From Bathynomus jamesi (lineage: Eukaryota; Arthropoda; Malacostraca; Isopoda; Cirolanidae), in contig JAJOZX010005794.1 of the NCBI GenBank assembly GCA_023014485.1, forward strand, positions 208,891 through 272,890: DNA of 64,000 nt, in the 5' to 3' direction. Below the pieces are notes generated by a model. It saw nothing but the letters and a program-made list of their open reading frames with translations, was not told the origin of the DNA and searched no databases. Positions 52,010 to 61,696 of this stretch are shown here, in pieces (position 1 is the stretch's first letter; each line of letters begins with the position of its first letter). The position numbers and the translations under genes are program-made.

Positions 52010-53570
52010 TTGGGTTACCACCAGACATTCCTTTAACAATTTACAATGACATAAATAATTGTGAAGCTCGATTATTTATTTTATTTAATTTGGCCCTTAA
52101 GATTTAGGCTTTACTGGGCTTTTATTAAAAATAAACAGCTAGTTGTCATTAATTAATAATAAATAAATAAATAAGTAAATAAGCATTATTAATAGTTAAA
52201 GTATGTATTAATCTTAAACTATAACTACTGACATGACAAATGCAAGGTCACCATTGAAGGTATTATACCAATACCATACAAAGAAACCAATATTATACAT
52301 AAGAGATAAGAAATTAACAATCCCAAGAAATGTGTTTTCAAAATTTTTGTTAGTATGCCATTATTAATCGGGATTTCAACTTGGTTTTAAACAAATTTAC
52401 ATTCACAATATTTTTTTATATCGGTATTTAAGTCATTCCATAGTTTCAATTCAATGAAAATGTGTAGTTTTTGAGATGAAGACAATCTAAATTGAGGTAT
52501 AACAAGCTTTGATCTATTTCTGGTCTGATACGAGTGGATTTCTTGATGAGTTACAAAATATCTATTTACCCATTGTAAATTAATGATTTTGTTCTTACAC
52601 TCGTAAATAAAAATGAAATGTGCCAGTTTGGTTATATCATTGAGCTTTAGTAAGTTTAGCTCTTTAAATAATGCACTAGAGTGATCAAGGAAATCAGCAT
52701 CAGATAATAACTTTATTGCTCGTGTTTGGATGACAATGCTACCATTTAATGCGTTGTTAGCGGAGTTCCCCAAACAAGGGTGCAGTACGTTATATAAGGA
52801 AGAACAAGAGTATGATAAAGAGTCAATAAAACCTGCTTAGGGACTACATTTCTAAGTTTAAACATTATAGCAACGCTCCTTGAAATCTTTTTCGCGATAT
52901 AATTTACATGATCACTCCATTGCAAATTCTTATCTAGCATTACACCAAGAAATTTTGCTACAGTACACTTCTTTATAGTGATTTCATTAACATTAAGTTC
53001 AAGATATACATTTCTTTTATTAGTAAAAATCATTAAATTTGTTTTATTGGTATTTAGGAAGAGTTTATTGGTGGTCAGCCATTTCATTACATTGATGGAT
53101 TCTGAATTAAATATATTCTTAGCTGAATTAACATCTTTGCAAGAAAAACACACAGTTGTATCATCTGTAAACATTATGAAGTTCAGTATATCAGATGAAT
53201 GTGGAAGGTCATTTATATAAATAAAAATAACAGTGGACCCAGAACTGAGCCCTGTGGCACACTATGTTTGACAAGCGCTTTCGTTGAGCAAACTTTATTT
53301 ATTGATAGAAAATGATATCTATTGGACAAATAACTTTTAAACCAATCACTGAGTGCTCCTCTAAAGCCGAAACAATATAATTTATTAACTGAAATCCATA
53401 AATATTGATATAATTATTTCTTTGTTCTCTTTAGCTATATTTGCATTTTCCATAAGATTTAAAATAGCCATTTCCGTTATTTTATTATTACGAAAGCCAT
53501 ATTGATTTGGAGATAATAAATTGTAGGATTCTAAATATCGTTGCATTCTACTTTTTACAATTTTTTCAAA
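52010..53570 (-). mobile_element. Jockey/CR1-type LINE copy 2, truncated
   Basis: Second copy of the 32.2-35.1 kb family. Minus-strand coding runs 53566-52387; the 3' region ends near 52010 with the shared cataaataattgtgaagctc and ttactgggc words. The 5' cut is just upstream of the QYGFRNK motif. The tandem 3' repeats of the other copy are absent here. Confidence 0.8.
52387..53566 (-). pseudogene. LINE reverse transcriptase fragment
   Basis: Frames 53174-52746 and 52773-52387, plus eroded sequence upstream. Shows MFTDDTTVCFSCKD (catalytic FADD changed to FTDD), NTNKTNLMIFTNKRN, YHTLVLPYITYCTLVWG, NALNGSIVIQTRAIKLLSDA. Upstream, YQYGFRNNK-type words (about 53500) and DFS-like words near 53400 have frameshifts. 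Dead copy. Confidence 0.8.
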
Positions 53571-53894
53571 ATTGGCTAAAATTGGTTAAATGGCTATGCT
53601 GTCCTTATTTTTGTACTTGTATGTTAGGTTAAGTGGCTTGTTGTCCTTATTTTTGTATTAAGTTCAGTGTATAATACGTAAGATTGTACTTGTATGTACT
53701 GGTTATGCTATGGATTGTGAATGATGCGCAATAAAGATTTTTTTTTTTTGAAGCAATTGAGGACTGTCTCTGGGAGAAGTAGGTGACCATTTTAATTTTG
53801 GATACTCACACCACCCAAGAACTATAACAAGTAGAAGAAGAAGAAAAAGAAGCAGTCTATTGCTGTCTCATCCCAATAATAATAGACCCAGCAC

Positions 53895-54148
53895 TTGATG
53901 TAGGAACAGTGGAAGTTCTTCTGGAACAAGGTGTTTTGGTCTTGGAGGATGTAAATAGCCTTATTGGCTGAGCTCCTCCATATAAAACTTCAAACAATCA
54001 ATCAATCAAAAAGAAGCAGCTTAGGCTTGATGTAGGAACAGTGGAAGTTCTCCTGGAACAAGGTGTTTTGGTCTTGGAGGATGTAAATAGCCTTATTGGC
54101 TGAGCTCCTCCATATAAAACTTCAAACAATCAATCAATCAATCAAGCA
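53895..54148. repeat. Duplicated SINE-like segment
   Basis: A ~110-bp stretch, gatgtaggaacagtggaagt to aaacttcaaacaatcaatca, occurs at 53895-54006 and again at 54032-54148, nearly identical. The (caatcaat)n tail suggests a SINE or LINE 3' end. Region 53571-53894 shows nothing certain. Confidence 0.75.
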
Positions 54149-54319
54149 GCTTAGGTTCAACTAGGTAATAGACCTAGTTGGAAGCGTGACCTAATCAAAA
54201 TTGATTAAAGATAAGAAAAGGCCATTCTGGGAACTTTAGGCGTTTTCTATTTGGTACACGGAATTAGAAAGTTTAGAATATCCCGAAGTTTACCTAAAGT
54301 TTCTGAGTCTATTGATATT

Positions 54320-54600
54320 GATGGGTACCATAATGAAATTGACTGGATCTTTGGATCTGATATATTTGCATGTCAGTTATAAATAGATATAGTGTGTAAC
54401 ATATTTGTGGATAGTAGCCTATTATGACATCCTCTGGATTGATAATTAATTAGTTTTAAATTGATACTTAATTAGTTTTGTAAAAATTGGTTATTGCCAA
54501 TGTACAGTCAGTTTTTACCTAGTGGAGCCACCTCGATGGGCTGAAGTGGCCCCTAGTGTGCCCACTATAAAAATTTCTTATGTTCTTATGTAGTCTTGAC
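54320..54600 (-). repeat. Dispersed repeat, copy 2
   Basis: Reverse-orientation match of 30742-31040. On the minus strand it begins acataagaacataagaaatt, then tagtgggcacactaggggcc and cgaggtggctccacta. The reiterated cataagaa end is common at LINE/SINE 3' ends. Confidence 0.75.
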
Positions 54601-54652
54601 AAAAATAATGCGTTTGCTAACTTTCTTAACTTTCATCAGATGATGATTTAAG

Positions 54653-54720
54653 CAGGGGCGGATTAACTGTACTTGGGGCCTGAGGATAATTTTATTTTGG
54701 GGGGGCCCTTTTCTATAGGT
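54653..54720 (+). repeat. hAT-type terminus (CAGGGGCGGATTAA)
   Basis: caggggcggattaactgtac then ttggggcctgag resembles the CAGGGCTGGATTAA terminus of the MITE at 15809. No matching right terminus is visible before 55.8 kb, so the element is truncated or its end is unrecognisable. Bases 54721-55347 hold no gene I recognise. Confidence 0.5.
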
Positions 54721-55347
54721 TTTTAACAATACATGTATATTTACATGAATTACATGTATGGTGCTTAGGCTAATTGAGAAACAAATGAAAGGGCATGAGT
54801 ATAGAATCTGTGGTTAAATTATTTCTTATGATGTGCTGGTATATTGTCCGTGGTCAAATTCAGAGAATGTAAATTTGTTCCTGTTTACGTCGTCGTCTTG
54901 TTTTTAGTGTTTATTTGGGTAAATTTTTTACTATCACTCCGGTCTCTTCAATTCCCATAATTTATAGATCAATGGATTCGTTATTACACCAGGAATGCGA
55001 TTTGGATAGTCCCAAGTGAGAGAACTGGCCCAAAACTAAGTTAGGACATGAAGTTTGTTTTGGGGTATAAGTATGAAAAAATACCCTAAAATGCGGGTAA
55101 TTCCTTCAGTAGAGACTATCTAGGGCGCATTCGCGATGTAAAAATGAATCCATTGATATATAAATTATGGAAATTGTAGAAATAGTCAATATGAGTGACC
55201 TAAAAGGTATATACACATACATTTATATATATGTAGTAAAATGAATATTGTATATATTATATATACACCGTAAAACTATCCTAACCTAATCTAATTTTAG
55301 GTACTACTCTTACTTGTATATATATATATATATATATTTCTTTTTTA

Positions 55348-55587
55348 GGTAATTGTATACATCCCCCCTCACCTCAATTTTATGAAATTGACTTCACAAT
55401 CGATGTAAAACCTTTATTTATAGCATGTAATTACTTTATTTTTGGAAACCAACCTAACCTAACCCTAAGATATACCCTAATGGGATACGTTAAATAAAGT
55501 AATTACATGCTATAAATAAAGGTTTTACATCAATTGTTAAGTCAATTTCATAAAATTGAGGTGAGGGGGATGTTGTATACAATTACC
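55348..55587. mobile_element. Merlin-like foldback with CCTAA loop
   Basis: 240 bp. Both ends begin GGTAATTGTATACA (read inward) and the arms (cacctcaattttatgaaatt; taaaacctttatttatagca; complements to 55575) pair for about 100 bp. The loop holds aacctaacctaaccctaag, again a telomere-like word. I could not confirm a target duplication. Confidence 0.75.
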
Positions 55588-55591
55588 ATAA

Positions 55592-55790
55592 CTTAACATG
55601 TTATTACATTATCATTTGTATAATTTAGGTCTCAGGGGTATGGGGGTGGAGCCCTTGTAAAGATCATGCATCACAAAGTGAACCCTATACTGATCAATTT
55701 GTGATGCATGATCTTTACGGGGGCTCTACCCCCATACCCCCGAGACCTAAATTATACAAATGATAATGTAATAACATGTTAAGTTATGCA
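55592..55790. repeat. Foldback palindrome
   Basis: Arms of about 90 bp (acttaacatgttattacatt, gtctcaggggtatgggggtg and complements) with a loop near gaaccctatactgatc. One arm matches internal sequence of Merlin #1 (25655-25755) and #2, so this is a Merlin-family fragment. Confidence 0.85.
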
Positions 55791-57529
55791 CTTTTTTAGT
55801 CTTCATCTAGGGTACATGGGTCATTCTCTGTCAGATCAACCAGTGCCTAACACCCTCATCTCTCAGATTTTGCTGAAATTTGGTTTATAGGGAGTTTGTG
55901 GGCCCTGAATCCATTTCTGAAATTATAAGGTCAATCCGACCAACGGTTCAAGAGATATGACCTCGGGAAATTTGAGGTCACTTGCGAGGTCACTAACATT
56001 TGGCGACCCATAACTTGGGTAATAATGGTCACAATTATATAAAAGTATATATATTTAGAATCAGAAAACAACAAGGAATCCAAATATGCAAGTTTTAGAA
56101 CTCTAGGTTGAAAAATAAAAAAGTTATACTATAACCAAAATTTGAGGTCACAATTTGACCTCTGGGGTATCAAATGAGAATTTTTTTTTTAAATGTAAAA
56201 AATGAAGGCATAGGCATTGGCTATTAGAATCAGCAAAAAAAAGTTTGTTTATGTTAGTATTTTTCATGTAACTAACATATAAGTGAACACCATATTCATA
56301 AGTTGTGCGTCAATTCTACCTATTTTTTCACACTTAAGCTCATAATTTGACCTATAGAAATTAAAATTACATTTTTTATAGATATAAAAACAAAGGCAAA
56401 AAATGTAAAATTGTATTTCACTGCTAATCTACACTGGCAATAATAGTTATAATAGTGAAAGGGGAAGACCTACTTAGAGGATTCATGTGCTAGCCTAATA
56501 CAATTTTTGCATGCTCGATGCTCTCATCAATTTCTTTTTGTGGAAAAATGTATTGAATTCTGCTGCCTCCTCTTAGGGTAGGACAACTCATTACAGTTAA
56601 TATATGATGTCCTGGCACTGCACGTGAATCCTTGTTTGATGGATAATAATATGCACTTGATCCTGATGACCAGAGGGATGTAGAAAGTTCACAGTGAAAT
56701 CATCAAACTCTTCACAATATTCCTCCACAATTCCATACCAAACTTGTATGTCATAAATGCAGCCAACATACTCTCCTGGTTTGACACATTTTAGGTTACC
56801 AAGCATTGCAGGTTCATTAGTAAAATGACTTTTCCTTATTCTTTTCTTTTCTCCAATGCCACTTGAAATGGGATACACCATCAGTTCTTCCTTGTTTAGG
56901 GGAACAAATCTATGATATTTCTGAGTTCCAGGAATAGCCCTACTATCCTTGAATCGATGTTCCAACCGTTCTTCTGCATCTTTCAAATCAGCTGTAGTTA
57001 CAAAGAAAAAATTTATCTTCTTGCTCAAGTTTTCTTCACAAAACTGAAACATGTGTTCTGGTGTAAGAATTTGCCTCTCTGTAGTTCTCTGCAAACTGGC
57101 ACGAGCAGTAGCTCTTTTCACTGTTCCTCCAATCCCATCACATGCATTTTTGCCATGGGATGTAGCAAAGAAGTGCCATTCACAAGACAGACCAAAATCC
57201 TCTTCATGGTAACAGAGATTTGTGAAGTTGTATCTGTTCTTATATTGGCCAGCACATCCATCTGAGAAATAGTGCACCTTCTTCAATTGTGGCATCTGAA
57301 TTTAACATATGTCATAAGCTTCAATATGAATGAGTAAACCATTATAGTGTTGTGTTTTAGTGATGCAGATAAGAAACAGACACTAAAATGGCTAAGTTCC
57401 TGGTCTGCAGATGATCTATAATAGATGACAAAAGGGTGAACTGTACACTGTGAATTGTCCCAGTGAAACCCTTGGGCAGCATCCTGGACAATGAAAGAAT
57501 AATTCTCAGAGAAATCACCTACTATAAAT

Positions 57530-58928
57530 CAGGGTTGGCACTAGTGGGCCCAGCCCGAAAAAACCCACCCGGTTTTTTTTTTTTTTTAAAAACCCACTTG
57601 AAAAAACCCACTATTTTACCCACTTATGGGTTTTTTTCATGAAACTTAAGAAGTGCATATGCAATTATTTTTAAAAATTGTCATATAGGCGCCTATAATG
57701 ATTTTACATGCAAAGCAAGCAAACATGAGTCAACAAATAGACCTACAGGTATAACTCTTTGGGTGAGGTAGCAGGTTATAGAGTGTAGACATCAGCCAAT
57801 CAGGGTGTTATACATCCTGATTCTTCAGTCAACTGCATCTTCAAGGAATTTTCTACTTCTTCATGGATTGTATTTAAAAGTGGACCAGACAAATTTCGAC
57901 GGGAAGGTGGAGTGTAGCCTGGTCTTAGAGTCTCTATCATTTCAATAAAATACTTAGACTCTGCACATAGAAATGGAATATTATTTGCATAAAAGAATTT
58001 GGCTATTTTGTTATCAATGACATTTTTCTGCAAAGTTGTTGTTGTCATGCCAAAATCGCTTACTTTCTTTTGAATTTTTCTTTTTTTCATCTGTAATTGT
58101 GTCAGTGGTGGTGAGGATGAGTCTGGATCATCTGAGAGGTCTATGTCATGGCAGTATGAAGATGATGTACTGGCAGTATTGTCAGTCTTGTTTCTTGATT
58201 CCATGTGTTTCAAACATTTCATTAAATGCATTTTTATTTGCTCTATTTTATTACTTATTTCATTACTGCAATGTTTGCATCTAACTTTACTAGTCCCATC
58301 AATAATATTGACTTCACTCCATTCATGCCCTGATTTTCTTCCTGATCCAAAGGTCTTTGGCATTATTTAATGCAGTTATAACTTCAAACAGACTAATTCT
58401 GTAGGCTAGCAGTAAAGATAAATATGCTGTTGCCAGTTTGTTTTATTTAACTGAAATAAAAGAAAAAATATTCAGTAATATGAATTAAATAGATATAACT
58501 AGCTGAATTAAGTTCCCTTTGGGAGCTGTAATTCATCTACTTCCAGCAGAAGACACAGGGGCCTGTCTTCCATAGGAAGTATAGCCTAACAAATAGGATA
58601 ATTTACCACACCAAATTTAGTTCAAATTGGTCCATGTTTTCCAAATTTTGTTGTGAAGCTCAATCTGAGAAAATAATAACTTTTTATGCTTAATTGCCTG
58701 GAAGGCAACCTTTTTGCTAAAAACAAGACAAATGTTATATTAATAGTGTACGGTACAGTACAGTATTATTATAAAAATAAGAATAGGTAGGTCTAATATG
58801 AACTACCATATGGACATATGAAAAAACCCAATTTTACCCAGTTTTTTTCGGGTTTTAGGTGAAAAAACCCGAAAAAAACCCACCTGGGTTGGGCTTTTTT
58901 AAAAAAAGTGGGTTTCTTGCCAACCCTG
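57530..58928 (-). mobile_element. hAT transposon inside the Cc8L18.2-like gene
   Basis: Termini CAGGGTTGGCA at 57530 and TGCCAACCCTG ending 58928. A perfect duplication, ctataaat, lies at 57522-57529 and 58929-58936. Subterminal aaaaaacccac words occur at both ends. Carries a BED-finger frame; the catalytic domain is deleted. It cuts the host gene between EVFI and GDFSEN. Confidence 0.95.
57800..58363 (-). CDS. BED-finger hAT protein, truncated
   Basis: 187 residues: MPKTFGSGRKSGHEWSEVNI, then the BED finger KVRCKHCSNEISNKIEQIKM and HLMKCLKH, a serine/acid linker, KKRKIQKKVSDFGMTTTTLQ, and a start of the hAT core (KFFYANNIPFLCAESKYFIE) ending SGCITP. The normal protein would continue for several hundred residues; here the element ends 270 bp later. 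Possibly DNA-binding only. Confidence 0.8.
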   Translation of the reverse strand: MPKTFGSGRKSGHEWSEVNIIDGTSKVRCKHCSNEISNKIEQIKMHLMKCLKHMESRNKTDNTASTSSSYCHDIDLSDDPDSSSPPLTQLQMKKRKIQKKVSDFGMTTTTLQKNVIDNKIAKFFYANNIPFLCAESKYFIEMIETLRPGYTPPSRRNLSGPLLNTIHEEVENSLKMQLTEESGCITP

Positions 58929-61534
58929 CTATAAATACCTCGCTCTGAGGTGGTAGTGTTTCTTTCAACTGCTTGAAGTACTGTGATTGTTGCTGAGCAA
59001 CAAAGTGATGACGAACAATGCGGGATATTTTCATGCTTAGGGATAAGTATTCATGAAGTGGCTCCACCTTATCAACCATTGTACAACGGTCAACAGTCAC
59101 CCATTGCTTGTAAGATATTTCATTTGGAGCTGATTTCACACTGTCAAGTAACTCAAGAAAATCCAGGACACCCTCTTCTCTTGGGCAATCATTGCAAAGT
59201 TGCATCATGCAAGTCTCTCTTTCTGTACTGCAGACACTGTAATCCATAAGATCCTTGTATGAAAGACCTCTTTCTCCCAATGCAGCCAGCTGCAATTTTG
59301 GATTTTGATGGTATATGCAGACACAGACAGAATGAGTCCCACCACTACCGGCAAGCACACAATATGATGGCCGTAATTTTGCAAATGTGGAAAATCCTAT
59401 TTTGGGATTCTTTTCATCATTTTTATATAGTTCAAACATCTCTCTTAAATTCCCGAGGACCAATCGTTTTTGCACCTTCATTGCACCTTCAGCACTGATA
59501 ACTTTCACGCAATCCTTTTGGCCAGGACACATACGACTAACCTCTTCTGACTCATAGAATCTTCTAACTATATCTTTGTGTTCTTCAGATATCACTTTTC
59601 CTTTGCTCATTAGTGGAATCTTCAGAAGGATTCCATGTTCTGATTTAAGTGAACGGCTTCTTTTCACCATGTATGTTGTAGTTTGAAAGAAACTAGCTGT
59701 TTTTTCAATTGTGTATGGTGAGAGTGTCAATATTTGTAGTTTGTGATGGTGACATTTGCTCTCCAGGAATGACTGTTTCAATTCATTCATTAATTTGTCT
59801 AGATGTTTTTCAGATTTAGTTTCAGGTTTTGAAGTATCACTTACCTCCTCAGTAATTTGAACACCATAACTGAGTTCTAGCCTCTCCTTCAGGTGTTTCT
59901 GAGCAGATGATAGCTTACCACGAGCCTTGCGCTTTTTCTGGCTTAATGACAGCCCTTCTGAAAAGAACAGAAAAAAAGGTTTCACACACCTGAATAGTTA
60001 GTAATTAAATATTAATTATAGTACCTTAAATGCTATATAATTGGCTATATAGTAGATCAAACAGACCTTGTAGTAAAGTATAAGTTATTATATTAATTTA
60101 TTACTTACTTTTTTTAACTGGTTTTGGTCCAGAAATGCTAGAACTGGTTCAACTGAAGTTGAAGGATTTTCCTTTATCAAGCAATCACTGTCATTGTCCA
60201 GATCTTGAATTGAAGAGATGTTACTCAAGCCACTGATAGTAGATGATTCATTTGAATCCTGCTCAGACTCGTTGTTTTCAGTGGTACTAAGTATAGTGGG
60301 GTTTTTCATTATCAGTGTCCAGCAGTTCACACACAACAAAGTCTTTTTTCACTCTTCCAGCACATTTTTCAACAAGTACATCAGTCACTTTTCTAAGATT
60401 GATTGTTATGCGTTTCTTGTGTTTTTGAATAGGGTCCTTGCAGTATTTCAAGTGCCGAACCATTGTATTTTGATCTGTAAAGATATAGGATTACAATTAG
60501 GTAATATATATTTTTTAGAAAATATATAGCTATACACACTTAATATTTTAGGCCTTGATAGTCTCTGAGGCTCATTAAAACACCATACCCACCAGCCACC
60601 CACAGTGCTGGCTGGAACTGTACTAACCTGTAGACAAGGAATTTTGCAACTATCTGTGTTGATTCTGCACTTAGACAAGTAGCAACATGTTTCAACAGGT
60701 TTGTTTAGGCTACATGTGAGCTTAGTCTTCCCCTTTCACTATTACAACTACTATTGCCAGTGCAGATTAGCAGTGAAATACAATTTTTATTAAATTCTTG
60801 GAGCTTGAGGTCAAATTGATAGCTAAGATATAAAAATTCCTTGAAATGACAAGCAATTTATAAATATGGTGTTCACTTATAAGTTAGTTACATGAAAAGT
60901 ACCAACATAAACAAACTTTTTATGATTGTTTCTATTAGTCAAGAACTCTGACTTTGTTTTTTATATCTATAAAAATGTAATTTTAATTTCTATAGGTCAA
61001 ATTAGAGCTTAAGTGTGAAAAATAGGTAGAATTGACGCACAACTTATGAATATGTTCACTTATATGTTAGTTACGTGAAAAATACTAACAAACAAACTTT
61101 TTTTTGCTGATTCTAATAGCCAATGCCTATGCCTTCATTTTTTACATTTAAAAAAAAAATTCTCATTTGATACCCCCGAGGTCAAATCGTGACCTCAAAT
61201 TTGGTTACAGTGTAACTTTTTTATTTTTCAACCTAGAGTTCTAAAACTTACATATTTGGATTCCTTGTCGTTTTCTGATTCTAAATATATATACTTTTAT
61301 ATAATTATGACAATTATTACCCAAGTTATGGCTTGCCAAATGTTAGTAACCTCGCGAGTGACCTCAAATTGCCCGAGGTCATATCTCTTGAACCGTTGGT
61401 CGGATTGACCTTATAATTTCAGAAATGGATTCAGGGCTCTCAAACTCCCTATAAACCAAATTTCAGCAAAATATGAGAGATGAGGGTGTTAATTTCAATT
61501 TTTTTTGGTTGATCTGACAGAGAATGACCCACAT

Positions 61535-61694
61535 GACGAATCAAGTTCTCAAAGTTGAAACCACACGAACAGCACATCATAATTCGGATCAAATGTAGAA
61601 TTTGGACCCCAGCCTTTTTTAGTTAGCTTTATAAGGCTAACTAACGAAAATATCATGACCTAACCTAACCAATCGTCAAGGGCGTACACTGTAG
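61535..61694. repeat. Merlin-family fragment
   Basis: aacgaaaatatcatgaccta then accaatcgtcaagggcgtac matches the internal part of Merlin #2 (35503-35560, aacgaaaatatcatgacaac and accaatcatctagggcgtac). A short inverted repeat, agttagctttataaggctaac, lies at 61621-61645. Confidence 0.6.
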
Positions 61695-61696
61695 TA

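Larger units (their letters stand above)
56597..60467 (-). pseudogene. Cc8L18.2-like protein, interrupted by a hAT
   Basis: Exon 1 starts after an acceptor-like tctttacag at 60468 and reads MVRHLKYCKDPIQKHKKR. A 1-base frame change near 60310 leads into 60339-60109 (STTENNESEQDSNESS). An intron (GTAAGT at 60108 to TTTTCAG at 59958) is followed by EGLSLSQKKRKARGK and AEGAMKVQKRLVLGNLREMF, then GGTHSVCVCIYHQNPKL and TVDRCTMVDK to EVFI. The hAT then intervenes. At 57529 the frame resumes GDFSENYSFIVQDAAQGFHW. After a frame change near 57300 come HYFSDGCAGQYKNRYNF, EWHFFATSHGKNACDGIGGT and VKRATARASLQRT, to 56597. D in GDFSEN and D in YFSDG suggest an RNase-H-like core. Function unproven. Confidence 0.75.
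55818..61530 (-). mobile_element. Long-TIR DNA element #1 encoding Cc8L18.2-like protein
   Basis: Left end GGGTCATTCTCTGTCAGATC at 55818; right end reads the same inward from 61530. Four-bp duplications, acat, lie at 55814-55817 and 61531-61534. The left arm is about 680 bp (to about 56500). The right arm is about 820 bp (from about 60710) because it contains an imperfect ~200-bp internal duplication (gttcactta...ttagttac blocks near 60870 and 61055). The single gene runs on the minus strand between the arms. Without the nested hAT (1,399 bp plus 8) the element is about 4.3 kb. Confidence 0.85.
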
